The notes beneath the pieces are model-generated. The model did not search any database, was not told the DNA's origin, and saw nothing but the letters and a program-made list of their open reading frames with translations. From Phoronis australis (Eukaryota; Phoronida; Phoronidae): a stretch of 48,957 nucleotides of DNA. The stretch is from contig NMRA01000472.1 in assembly GCA_002633005.1 (NCBI GenBank), positions 280,512 to 329,468 of the forward strand. Reading direction: 5' to 3'. This document shows positions 14,201 through 24,505 of the stretch, in pieces (the first letter of the stretch is position 1; each line of letters opens with the position of its first letter). Position numbers and translations under genes: made by a program.

Positions 14201-17200
14201 ATAACATTTTCCCATGATGTTTTTACTTTATTTCTGTTTCTGTTGACAAAGGACGTTATTACATCCGAAAATTTCAGTTGATCCATTCTTGTTGTTTTAT
14301 TTACCAATTTATATTCTACATTTCGTGAAACAATAGTATCCTTGGGAGGATCTGGATCGCCTTATTTAGTTTCAGATTTATTTTCTACGTTACCCATGAT
14401 GTTTGCAATGAATGCAATCTGTGGAGAATGTGAAAGTTCTAAAACTCTTTCGACAATAACGTTTTTGGGATGTTTTGTAATAAATATGTTTTTTCGCATT
14501 ACACTTTATAGACTTAAATGTACGAACTAATAGAATGGAGACCCTTTACGTATTCAGTCATTTCTTTCATTATTAAAGATGTTATATTACAGTAAAATTA
14601 ATTCACTTTCCTTTTCTATGTGATTTTTCGGCAACGTGTACTTTTATCTATGGCTATGGTGCAACCTACTTTAATTTCTTGGGTGTGAGCATTTTAGTAA
14701 CTGAAAAATATTTAGTGAACAAAATGCTTACGAGACGAGAAATAGGTTCTGCAGATTATTTAAATTTTCAATAACCTCACTCAAAGTTGCTTGGTATTGT
14801 TCAAAGTGCACGACTGTGTACATGTATGTTCCTGGCGTGGTCTGATACTCTGTAGCCTGGTAAACTTGCGAGCTCCCTGCAATGTCATTTGGCATGGGTT
14901 GTTTGTAAATTATTTAAAATTTTCTCCCGGTCCGGGCATAACCACCTTTCGCCACCACTTGCACAAGTGACACGGTGTGGGGACCTGTACCACGTGTTTG
15001 GACTGGTCATGAGGAGTACGGTGTCGTCTTGAGCAATTTAATGTAGGAATACAACACCGGTGCAACAAAAATGCCTTTAGAATGTAGAAATTGGTCCTAT
15101 ATGTAATTAGAATTAGGTTTGCCACCTGTATCTTACATGTAGGAGTATCGTGGCAGGCGCTGAAAGCTTTTCGCGTTAGTGTGACCAGCAATGACGCCCA
15201 GTGTGACTCGATGGCCGTAGTGCTGTAAAAAATCAGGAATATCGGTAAAAGTTTGTTATAATATGATGCCTTGTATGATTGATTTAATACATTTCAAACC
15301 GTAAGTAATATTTTATAAAAATGTGCTTGTGCTGCAAAAGTTTCAGCTAAAAGTTTGCTTGATTAACAAAGATAAAAATTATGCAAAGTTTGAATACAGT
15401 GTAAGGTAGTCGGACAAAACGACTGTACGGACTCGGCTGAGTCAACTGTACGGACTCGTCATGAGCAGATTTTTGAAAAGTGCACGAACTCGGCAGTGAA
15501 CTGGTTAAGAATTAGTCAAATTTTAACAAGAACACACCCTTCAACTTTGATTCCCAATAGTTCTCGAGGAGTATAGTCGGCTAGGTTATCTGAGAAAGAT
15601 TAGATTGCAAATGATGTGTAAACGTGAGAACAAAGATAAGAAGTGTTAGGCCTTTGTCATTAACCATTTTGAACTGAAACTGAAATTGATGTAGGAAAAG
15701 TTTACACTTTTTTCCGATCAACCAACTTAAGTGCTGTGATGGCACAGATCACTTTGATATGTTGGAGTAATTGACCACGGTATCGCAGATCAGGTGTCTA
15801 GCATTGTATGAACACAGCGGTTTGGAATGTTTCAGAATAAAAAATATGGGCACATTCCTAACACTGTTTCAGAGCAGGGCTGCGTAACCAGGTAAAGCAA
15901 AGTATATCTATACGAGAAAATGAGTTTGATCACAAGCGTCCATTTATGAAGAAGTCAAAAGTAAAACGTGAAGGCAAAGATGAAGAATACACCGAGAGAA
16001 AAGATTGCGAAAGGGATATAGATTGTATGTGAATTTTAGATATATCCTCCAGTTTGAAGTCGTTACAACAGTCGGCTAATTTTGAAGTTTAGTGCTGGGC
16101 TATTTACGTGGTTTACGTGGCAGAAACCAACGAATCTCAGTTATTTGTGGGAGATACATGTATAGTCTGTGCAGTAAGTCGGACAGCAAGTTTTTGGCCG
16201 GGAATCCGATTGACATTATTTATCGAGATACTGATTGATACGTACCGGAATGGGTTACTTTCTGCATGTATTGATGAATAATTAGACGACAACAAGTTGA
16301 AAACACCGCCGGCTAAATGCTAAACCGTACAGTTGCTAAAGACTAGTTTGGACAGTCACGCGAAACTGAGTATGACGAGTCCGTACAGATATTTTGAGAG
16401 TAACTCGAACTACAAATTACAAATATCAACTGTACTTACCATGCGCGTTTCCTATGGTTACTCATGCTCAAAAAATTAGATAAATAAGAAAAAACAATTG
16501 ACGCTCCAAGTTCATCGTTGTGTAAACAATCGGTGAAACCTCTTGAGCATATTCAGTATGGGGGACCTATTAATGTAATTAAGGTCACATTCAATGACTG
16601 CCCTTCCACTGGGCGTATGCCAACAGTTTCATTGCAAAAAGTCATGTGTAACAAAGTTAACGATCTCTTAAAGTACGCATTGTCGGTGAATTTTTGCCGA
16701 TTTTTCTCATGAAGACGCCGTACGCCTCATGACCAGTCCAAACACGTGGGGCAGTGATTGAAGTGTGGTAACTTACAGAAAGATCGACACCTGGCAACAG
16801 TAAAAAGTAGCCTGGCTTCATTACCAGCATTTCTTTATTTACGTGTACTAACTCTAAACTACTATTATGTTTCCTGGGCTTGTTCACTTAGTCAAAAACG
16901 AAATTGTCTGCAACCGCGTTCCACTTGATTTTGGAATTTCGTTGGCAATAGATTAGTCAAAGGTGCTGCGTCATTGTTCGACATCCTGAAAGTTTCATGC
17001 CGTGTCAGAGAAATAAAATACCAACTATTGGAAATGGTAAGCAAAATCCTAATGCGTCGAATAAATGTTTGATTGGACACTCGAGTGATTGGTATCCAAA
17101 ACCCTCAACTTGCAAACAAATTGGTTCGATAAATCGGATTGTTCAAACTTTCATTCGGCGTCAAAAATCAGTTATAGGTGCTCTATTGGGAAAGGTTGGA

Positions 17201-20200
17201 ATAAGTCCATTTCTTGAGTCTCAGCAAGCCGTCAAATCAGCGGGCGGCGTTGTTTGATTTTTCAGCATCTGGTGGATTTCAATTAGTCAGCTGACATGAA
17301 CTGAAATAAACTGAAAAGAATCTGTGTTTGAAACCTGACTTATTTGCTACAAATTGGTAGACGTTGATGTATTCAATTTTGAAATCAAGTTTCAAAAAGA
17401 AATTACTAGAAATGTAAAAATCAGGAAACAGAAAAAATCAGAGTTTAAGGCAATTATTAAAAAAATCTTCATACGATTGTGATTCGAGGCCCCCCCCCCA
17501 AACGACACGTTTCGTGATAACCAGAAAGTGCTAAGTATTTTAAAATTTCGATGTTTTAGGGCCCTTCACCTTGGATGAGGAAATGGTGGTATTTTATATT
17601 ATGTGTTACTGAGACTTTGAAGTCTATATACTCCACTGTATGTTCTTATGAGCCGAGTTAAGAGTTTTAAACGAAGTCATACTGCCGCAAACCTACGTTT
17701 CAAAATACTGTCTCAATTTTTAACACCGTTCCTGCATGGAGTCTGCAGGTAGACGTATATCACTAATGTGGGAGAAATTTCAGGCGAGGTGCCCTCAGTA
17801 TTCTGGCACACTGGGAATCCCAAGTTTGTACTAGTAAGTGTTGAAAATAACTTGTGCACAAAATGGTCATCGTGTGATTACGTGCAATTAGTTGACAACT
17901 TTTAAATTACCTTAAGCGGTGTGGTTCCAATATGATGGTTGTTTTCAGAACATTCATATCTGCGTAAATATCAGTATATGCAAGTTCACGATACTGAAAA
18001 TAAAACAATCGCCCCTAACTCTACCGACGAAGTTTTAACAGCTCAACCAGGAGCGTTAGCTTTGTTCTGAAATGCTTCAGCCGTGTTGTTCGGCCAACCT
18101 GAACATTGTACACAGTGTGCTATGACGAGTATTGAATGGTGTAAGTGGTAGTAACAATCCTAATGAAATTGGTGTTTCTTGATAAGATACAAAAACACCC
18201 GGGTTTATTTCCGAAATGGCTTTGCACATTGCAAACTTGCCGTTCGCACTGAAGACAGACTACAGCACTCGATTCTGATCCGGCCGATGACGAGGAAATA
18301 TTGTGCGAACCATAGACATCACAGTATAAGATGTCTATGGTGCGAACGACATCACTAGTGTAGCAGCTGTGAGTGTAATACGAAAATATTGCAACACAGT
18401 GTGCGTTATGATATGGACGAACCTGGATCGTTTCGGTTTGATTATTGACATTCAGTTGGGTTATTTAATTAGTTTATGTATTACTTTACTCATTGTATAT
18501 CAGTTTCCTTTCAGAATCTGACAGACTGTTGCATCAGCCATTTCATTTTCTGTTCAGAAATCGAAGATCGTTTGATTACGAATGGTTTCTTTTGATTTCA
18601 GTTCGTATTTTGAAAATTTGATGACATATCTTCACTGAAGTTGTCACCGAATTTTTTTTTACTCAAACCTGTTCAACTATTCAAAAATGTCTATGTCAGG
18701 TCGTTCAACTTCGCATATTTTGGTCATAATGTACTTTATTGTTGCCGATTGTACGAGTCCATTCTGAAATTTAGCAAAGCATCCTGTTGAACTGAGACAA
18801 TAACCGTGATGTCAGCAATAATTCTTCTCTTTTTTGATTTCCTTAAATAGTCTGAATGTAGGTTCTCTTAAAATATGTGTATTAAATTATTTGTGTGTGG
18901 TGCATTGTTGCCCGCATTTAGTTGTAGGATACACGGCAAGGTCACCATGTTTTTGACTGTCGTCTGCTTCACTTGGCTAAACACTATTATGTCGTATTTT
19001 TATTTTTGTTGATATCACATCTTCCTGTAACCAAACCTTTTAAGCTAAAAACAAATTCAGTTTGTATGATTTTATATTTTGCTGAAATCATTATGCTTAA
19101 AGATGTATTTGCAGGCGCCTATCTATAGCAGGAACTAAATTTAAAAGACTGCCATTTTCATATAATCTACGCTAAACAAAGTGCAGTTATATTCAATGAC
19201 AACTCGTAAAATGTCAAAACAAAAAATCTGCATACAAGTAACCTTTTCACTAAAGACGTACCAAGGAGACTCACTTGCCCGCGCCATGCACTCTTATTCC
19301 ACAGTTCAGTAATACGCAACAGATCATTTTCGCCACAAAACTGATCAGAATAAGTCATTTTGATTCTCAAAAACAAATTAGATTATATGCTGTTTCGTTG
19401 TTTGTTGTCTATCCCTTTTGCTTCCGTATTTACTGAAAGTGTAATATTGTTCTATGCTGTAACACCAAAAGTGATTGGCCATTTACAAAATATCCCTTCG
19501 ACGTAATTGAAATGAGTTGTAACCGCTTCATTTTAATGTGTCAGTTTTGTTACAATTCCCTCCCGCACGTGACTGAAATCACGACACCTCACATTTACAA
19601 AATATGCTCATCCTGCTATTGAAAATGGTTCAAATTTATTTTGGTTGACCAACAGTTTTTGCAACTCCTTGTAGAATGGCAACACTCCCCTACATGTCGC
19701 GTCTGCCTATGGCCAGTTAGCAGTTGTGGAACTTCTGCTTCAAAGGGGTGCTCGTGCGACGGTTGTTAATAAGGTAAGATAACAGTGTTAAATTGTGTGA
19801 TGCGCTATCAATTTTTTTATTCATGTTAGTTTTAAAGATCAAGTGACGTCGCTAAAAAGATGGCGTATATGTCATTGGGCAGGTAATTAGCGTTTGTTGG
19901 CAGCGTAAGTATCAGTGTTTGGATTTTTGTTGAGTGTATTACCAAACATTCACATGTACGTTTCGGCTAAATGAAGCAGTGTCCACGGTGGCTGACAAAG
20001 CCTTTTCTTAATTTTCTATTAGCAAAAACAGTAAACCTAGCGACTGCTCACATTTGATTTTTACTCACTTATGTAGCTGCCGAGGCATAAATTAAATTAT
20101 TTGAAGATTCCTGGAACGCGAAAAACCTGCTAAATTGCGTTATTCATTCAGGGTTTTCCTGCCACTGAAACAACAGGCATTTATCCAATGTCTTCGTAAA

Positions 20201-22151
20201 ACTTTATATTTAGTGTTGATGACAAAGTGTTTTTTTTTAGTTTCAAATTTCAAAAAAATAGCTGTCAACTGTTCGCCACTTATCGATTTTTCTCCAACAA
20301 AGCACGTCTGCGTATTTCGTATTACAAGGCATAGACGTATTCGCCACTTATCGATTTTTCTCCAACAAAGCACGTCTGCGTATTTCGTATTACAAGGCAT
20401 AGACGTAGCACATTCTGCTCCGATGGAAAAGTGATCTTTGACCTTTGATAGAAACAACACAATCTTGACTTCAAGCAGCAGCCAGTAGCCAGTCAAATTA
20501 AGAAACAATTGTTTGAAATTAGTTATTAATGTATAGTGATGTTCAAAAATTCTAAAATTTGTCAAGTATGAAAGCCAAAAACAGAAGAAAGAAAACAAAG
20601 CGACCAAATCCAACCAATGACCTACCATTACTACAAATGCTGATACCAACAGAGCGCATTCATCTCGTCTGTTCTTCATTTTTGGGAGAGTGGGAGGAAC
20701 TACGGAATATGTTTTCTTCATTATATACAGTTTGGAAAAACAAAATTCTAATTAAAAAGTATCTCAACATTACATTGGGTATATTGTTAACAAGTATGCA
20801 ATTGATGGCAAATAATAGAAATGAGAAATTCAATACATTCATGTTAACGTGCTTTCTTCCTATGTTAAGTAGAACAGAGCCATGGTGGAACTCTTCCCGT
20901 GACAACGATAACACGGTCACAATGGTTGTCATTGTCTACTACACAGGCCACGTGCTTAACGTAGTGCTTTTTAACACGTTAGGAAGTTCACTAACATTAC
21001 ATCTGTCAGCCTTCAAGATGGGCCTGGAAATTATAAATTTGTGTGATTTGTAGGATGGAGCAACTGCTTACGATGTCTGTGGCGACGAGTGTAATGTGTT
21101 TTTTAACAATGTCAGCGATTCGACTATCGAGAAAATAAAGAAAGTCCTTAAGGTATGTAGTGGTGAAAAAATATTCAAATTTTTGTTTTGAATAGAAACT
21201 AGTGTTTTTATGATTTATCAACGTTATGAAGGAATCTCAGTCGTATTGCCATCAATTATCGGACCTCCAAAGGCAACACCTTGCGTGTACTCGACAGAAG
21301 ATAACATAGAAGCATCACGCTCAAGAGCTTACTGCGTTGGACTTCCATGTTTATCTGCATTGTATTCCGAATTCTGCTTACAGGGCAGTCACAAAACTAC
21401 AATATCATGTTGCAAGGGAAGACATACTTACAATATCGTCATGGCAATAATATTTTATGAGAATTTACTTGCCTTGTTATCAATTATCGCGTTGGTGTCG
21501 TTTAAGAAAATGTGTTACTCTTCTTAAACGTTATTTGCACCGTTGGGAAAAAGTCCCGAGTTTCAACACTGATCCCTACAGAGATGTTTTCAGACTTAAC
21601 TATAGGTCACTTGATTTTACTAATGTTTTGCATGTATCTTATATATTGTATAATTGTTTTTTTATTTTGGTTATAAATATACATCTTGGTCAGACAGGTG
21701 CAATTAAGGTCATTTCTCATGATCTCTGTGTCATTTAAACAGCTCAGGAGACATTCTAATGTTTGTTTTAATATTTGTATTACGTTACTTGGCAATTCGT
21801 CACCTGTAGGAGCACATACGACTCGAGCAGCAAAGCGGACCACCTCCCCCACATGAAGACGCCGATAAGGATCTCGCACCTGTCGATGAAAAAGCGAACG
21901 TGTTATTAGCGGCGGTGGAAGGTTATGTAAACGCAAAACGTAAAAGCATACCTGATGGCATGGTGGACGTGATCGTAAAAGTAAAACGGAGGGACGACGG
22001 GACACTGGAACTGCGGAGTGTGGATACTAAATTGACGGGTATTGTATACTGTGACGTTTACTATCACTGCGCGAGGAAGTCAGGGAAAAGTGAGAACATG
22101 ACGATGTTTCAGATTTCCTACATCCAACTCGATCGGTCCTCTGGAAAATAA
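2203..22151 (+). CDS. Ankyrin-repeat protein gene, nine exons, 5' end unresolved
   Basis: Nine exons (2203-2292, 10959-11054, 11617-11718, 12279-12377, 12524-12622, 13142-13243, 19675-19773, 21054-21152, 21810-22151) join in phase 0 at every junction into about 293 residues. Seven or eight consecutive ankyrin units are seen; the core ones carry the G-x-TPLH-x-A signature and end in N, D or E before the next repeat. Ankyrin repeats are protein-protein interaction scaffolds; the partner cannot be inferred. The last exon adds about 113 residues: a proline/acid-rich linker ([12 protein letters not shown]) and a charged domain with alternating hydrophobics ([10 protein letters not shown]) that I do not recognise. 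No signal peptide or membrane segment is visible, so a cytosolic or nuclear location is the default inference. The first exon opens at an acceptor (ttttcag) and starts mid-repeat, so at least one upstream exon is missing. It lies on the same strand as the protease exons 2.1 kb downstream. The exon structure is well supported; the function is unknown. Confidence 0.88.
2689..2850 (+). other. Small ORF, possible coding remnant
   Basis: Open frame of 53 codons from ATG to TAA, rich in charged residues ([20 protein letters not shown]). The frame is open a few codons further upstream. The composition looks protein-like, but there is no recognised family and no clear acceptor. It may be a transposon relic or chance. 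Confidence 0.15.
3127..3577 (-). pseudogene. Two adjacent minus-strand open frames, possible frameshifted coding relic
   Basis: Frames at 3577-3326 and 3309-3127 are in different phases, separated by 16 bases. Together they give about 140 codons with protein-like composition ([37 protein letters not shown]). No family is recognised. It could be a decayed mobile-element gene inside the ankyrin intron, or chance. Confidence 0.18.
6865..7000 (+). repeat. Interspersed repeat, copy 1
   Basis: A stretch of about 110 bases resembles 45868-45980 in the same orientation, sharing blocks such as aattattagttt, atagaata, gtttccat, gggtaattcgagtttgct and cggaatacac at roughly 70% identity by eye. Confidence 0.65.
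7107..7245 (+). repeat. GC-rich two-copy repeat with self-complementary core
   Basis: Two units of about 75 bp start with gggcggcgcacca and gggcggggtacca. Each contains a palindrome around ctatag (ggctatagcc; ggggggctatagcccccc), unlike the AT-rich surroundings. This suggests the end of a mobile element. Confidence 0.7.
9298..9700. mobile_element. 403-bp foldback (MITE-like) element
   Basis: The ends are inverted copies: gggcccggtctctaatcttt at the left, and gggcccggtctccaatcttt when the right end is read on the other strand. Complementarity continues inward for at least 130 bases at decreasing identity (tactcgaa, gaactcgaaa, tttggca, gcgaact-aagataa), and the middle holds the palindrome ctcgaaatttcgag. 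No coding capacity is seen. Target-site duplications are not clear. Confidence 0.8.
10959..11054 (+). CDS. Ankyrin gene exon 2 (repeat [12 protein letters not shown])
   Basis: The acceptor is ttctgcag and the donor ttg|gtaata; 96 nt, 32 codons. It is a complete ankyrin repeat starting GRTALHSAA and ending [10 protein letters not shown], with the canonical TALH turn and GANVN loop. Confidence 0.92.
11617..11718 (+). CDS. Ankyrin gene exon 3 (repeat [13 protein letters not shown])
   Basis: The acceptor is ttacatag and the donor gag|gtaatt; 102 nt. The repeat reads [14 protein letters not shown] then [16 protein letters not shown]. Exon and flanking intron are duplicated about 660 bp downstream as exon 4. 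It has one extra codon at its start relative to exon 4. Confidence 0.93.
12279..12377 (+). CDS. Ankyrin gene exon 4 (tandem copy of exon 3)
   Basis: 99 nt, phase 0, repeat [13 protein letters not shown] then [16 protein letters not shown]. Nearly identical to exon 3, including the upstream intron (agaggggtcag through ttacatag) and the donor-side intron (gtaattaatgacacacagg), so it arose by a recent tandem exon duplication that stayed in frame. Confidence 0.93.
12524..12622 (+). CDS. Ankyrin gene exon 5 (repeat [13 protein letters not shown])
   Basis: The acceptor is tttccatag and the donor gag|gtaatt; 99 nt. The canonical repeat is [13 protein letters not shown] then [15 protein letters not shown]. 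The donor-side intron (gtaattaatgacacacagg) matches those of exons 3 and 4, so this exon belongs to the same expansion, but it is older: its upstream intron no longer matches. Confidence 0.93.
13142..13243 (+). CDS. Ankyrin gene exon 6 (repeat [13 protein letters not shown])
   Basis: The acceptor is ttactgtag and the donor aag|gtatct; 102 nt. The repeat is [13 protein letters not shown] then [18 protein letters not shown]. The second helix and loop are divergent (a GEGCC stretch in place of the usual GA-N). Confidence 0.88.
14262..14392 (+). repeat. Displaced copy of ankyrin intron-3 sequence
   Basis: About 130 bases match 11881-12013 in the same orientation at high identity (catccgaa, atttcagttgat, gttgttttatttacc, tctggatcgcc, tttagtttcagatttatttt). 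No ankyrin exon accompanies it. Confidence 0.85.
14985..16760. mobile_element. Possible decayed element bounded by inverted repeats
   Basis: The motif cacgtgtttggactggtcat followed by gagg at 14992-15015 recurs inverted at 16727-16750, with about 50 bases of similarity. A second, perfect 17-bp inverted pair (ctgtacggactcgtcat) lies inside at 15451 and 16371. No transposase frame is seen. This is inferred from symmetry only. Confidence 0.45.
18309..18341. repeat. Perfect 12-bp inverted repeat (hairpin)
   Basis: The arms accatagacatc and gatgtctatggt are separated by 9 bases and flanked on both sides by the direct motif tgcgaac, as expected for a small palindromic insertion. Confidence 0.8.
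19675..19773 (+). CDS. Ankyrin gene exon 7 (repeat [13 protein letters not shown])
   Basis: The acceptor is ccttgtag and the donor aag|gtaaga; 99 nt. The canonical repeat is [13 protein letters not shown] then [17 protein letters not shown]. It follows a 6.4-kb repeat-rich intron with the phase conserved. Confidence 0.93.
20272..20407 (+). repeat. Perfect 68-bp tandem duplication
   Basis: Two identical units (starting ttcgccacttatcg, ending ggcatagacgta) lie head to tail in the intron between ankyrin exons 7 and 8. Identity indicates a very recent duplication. Confidence 0.95.
21054..21152 (+). CDS. Ankyrin gene exon 8 (degenerate capping repeat)
   Basis: The acceptor is gatttgtag and the donor aag|gtatgt; 99 nt. 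It reads [17 protein letters not shown] then [11 protein letters not shown], starting like an ankyrin unit (DG-x-TAYD) and ending in a lysine-rich helix typical of a C-terminal cap. Confidence 0.85.
21810..22151 (+). CDS. Ankyrin gene exon 9, terminal exon with unknown C-terminal domain
   Basis: The acceptor is cacctgtag and the stop TAA is at 22149-22151; 342 nt, 113 residues. The exon has an N-terminal helix (EHIRLEQQ), a proline/acidic linker, a helix ([17 protein letters not shown]) and then strand-like segments ([34 protein letters not shown]). I do not recognise this domain. GC content and balanced codon use above the flanks support coding. No canonical AATAAA lies close downstream; the first candidate I noticed is near 23857. 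Confidence 0.85.
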   Translation, partial: EHIRLEQQSGPPPPHEDADKDLAPVDEKANVLLAAVEGYVNAKRKSIPDGMVDVIVKVKRRDDGTLELRSVDTKLTGIVYCDVYYHCARKSGKSENMTMFQISYIQLDRSSGK

Positions 22152-24268
22152 TACATTTAGTCTGAAGATAATACATTCAGTTCCCTAAAAGCATATTTTG
22201 CGTTTTTTCGGGCATAAGCTCGTCTGTTGGTTCTCATGTGTTATCTGCCAATCTTTTCGTAACTGAATATGTGATATTCACATGCCGGAGCATCGAGGAC
22301 GCGTTGCTTGTCGTCAACTTTTAATCCCTCAAATCGAACCGTCTCCATCGAACTCGGCTCTTGGATGGTAATTGTTTCTATAAACTTCAGAGAACTCTTA
22401 ACTCCGTATAATAACAAACAATAATATCATAATTGTTAAACATTGACTGAAACCAAGACAAAAAGAAAGTTTTAGTATTCAGCATCTATGAGCATGCTCA
22501 AACACAGTCTATTGCAAGAGATACTGCAATATTATCAAAGGCGAAAAGGCAACTTTAACCTCGTGGACAATTACTTGAATGACAGTTAATGCTTCATAAA
22601 TCCACAGAAAATCTTGTGCGCCTATAGTAGTATCATACATTTTGGTTTTTCCAAAAGATTTTTACATTTTAATTTCCTGCTTACAGGTGCATGCGCTTAA
22701 GTTCCAAAATTTGTCGGTTTTGAGCTCAGATTATAGACGCTACTTTACTTTTTTACCAAAATATACCGACCCCTTTGATTTTGCACACCGTATGTTGTCA
22801 GTGACGTTCTGGGGGAAGTAAGCCTGGTAGAGTCATGTTTATGTTCTAAAAATGTACACTTTTAACGTTGTAAATTTTACTTTTATCAAAGCGTTTAGCC
22901 ATCGATCTTGATAAAGTAACAATTGGTTAGTCGAATACATCTCCATATTCTAAAAAGTTACTCAATACTTTACTGTAACTGTTAGATCACTTTATTTTTA
23001 ACTGTTTGACTTGTGTTTGAGCACCATAATCAAGGCAAGTTGTACTCAAACGTCCTCATAGGTGCAAGTGGCTATTGATATTAGTCGAACAGTCGCAGAT
23101 CTGCAATTAGGTGCACACGCTCCATTACGTGGCTATACAGTTCCACTTGATTCTGCGTATAAATCAACACGTGAGGAAATTGGGAAATGAAAATTTCAAC
23201 TTTCCTGACATGTCATATGTACTTTCTATTGCAGTGACTCCTAATTGGAAGTCTTCCAAAAGAATTTTAATGTTGATGAAACAAATACCTGTAAACGTAT
23301 TCACTATGAGAATTAAAGTGAAAGTCACTGTATAAACTTGGGCACAAAGTCATACACAAGTTGGAATGAAGATATCTTGATTATTGAAATTGTTATTGAA
23401 AACACATTTGACAACAAGCGTCAAACTGACATGACATCCCGGTCTGCTTTGCAAGAAATACTTGTAAGTGTCTACTACCAGACTTTGCATGAATGTATAT
23501 GACATAGAGAACCACGCAGTAGTGTTTTTTAAAACAAAGCATAACCTTCCACGTAGACCTACTATGCAGGCCAATTTTATGTCCTCGTTTTAAGTTTATT
23601 TTTGGAACTTGTTTATTAAATGTATCACTTCTTGCCTAATGGAAACGGGTGTGGAGGTGTAAAATGAACTTTCTTCTAGGCATGCTTAAATTGTGTCAAT
23701 GCTCACCACAAAAGTGCAACAAACTATGCAAATTTTCAATATTCCAGTTTAGAATACGTATTTTGTGTTACACCATGTAATGTTAAATGTATATATGTCG
23801 AGATATAACTTTTCAGACAGTTCAAGGTTATTATTTTCGGTAGTTTGTGATTTAAAATAAAAAATAAACTTTAATGAAAACCGGTTTTACTGCACCTTAA
23901 TCTGCCTGAGTGTGAGAATTTCAAGATACATGTGTTTGTTTCAAACAAGTAATCCACTGAACAACCTTTTTGGCACACTTGATTGAGCTGTTCACTGATC
24001 AAGTGAAAGTAGGCCCAATGCGTTCTGCTTGTAAATTGCTTTGTGGGGGAACTGGACAACCCAGATATTTACGATATGTGTGATTGTATTAGTCGCAACA
24101 CTACACTGTGTGATCCAGCCAGACGCCGCTGTTACTCTTTCAGTCTAGGGAGAAAACTTGGCAACGAATGCATGGTTTTGAAAAAAGGCACGGTCTGGGT
24201 CTTCAGTATTTGGTCATTTACTGCAACATTATCGAAGTGTCATTACCATGCATATTTTTTACTTTCAG
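22152..24268 (+). other. Interval between the ankyrin stop and the first protease exon
   Basis: No supported exon. It should contain the ankyrin 3'UTR and the 5' exon(s) of the protease gene if that is separate. A frame in phase with protease exon A is open from 24043 (SRNTTLCDPARRRC), but I could not confirm it as coding. Confidence 0.4.
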
Positions 24269-24505
24269 AATATTTCCCACGCTCTGTTCCCGTAAAAAAG
24301 CAGTCTGGTCTGTTTGGCACGATCCCTGACAGGGGTGAAAACGTGATTTCAGCACACTTCCAAAAGTCTCTGACCAATGCCGTATCAGCAGTAGCCCAAC
24401 TTAAGCGGTCAGATGGACGTGGGGTGGGGTCGGGCTTCCGAGTCGGGCTCACTTACGTGATGACGAACTATCACGTATATAAGTTGCTGAGTCTTGATGT
24501 TGCCA
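24269..24505 (+). CDS. Protease exon A with catalytic His
   Basis: The acceptor is tactttcag and the donor cca|gtaagt; 237 nt, entered in phase 1 and left in phase 1. It carries VSAVAQLKRSDGRGVGSGF and the His motif VMTNYHVY. The reading frame is also open upstream to 24043, but that stretch ends in a pyrimidine tract and AG, so I treat it as intron. Confidence 0.85.

Larger units (their letters stand above)
13244..19674 (+). other. 6.4-kb intron of the ankyrin gene
   Basis: No exon is supported. It contains a displaced copy of intron-3 sequence (14262-14392), inverted repeats at 14985-15035/16695-16760 and 15451-15467/16371-16387, a C homopolymer near 17491 and a hairpin at 18309-18341. Confidence 0.55.

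Noticed and set aside
20140-20721. Longest minus-strand open frame (193 codons)
   Set aside because: It reads a perfect 68-bp duplication in two different phases and has no recognisable domain or splice context; it is intronic to the ankyrin gene and probably chance.
20559-21053. 164-codon + frame before ankyrin exon 8
   Set aside because: It is AT-rich with no domain, overlaps the minus frame and ends at the intron acceptor; treated as intron.
24043-24268. Upstream extension of protease exon A
   Set aside because: The frame is open, but it ends in a clear pyrimidine tract plus AG and the residues do not resemble a protease N-terminus; kept only as a possibility.
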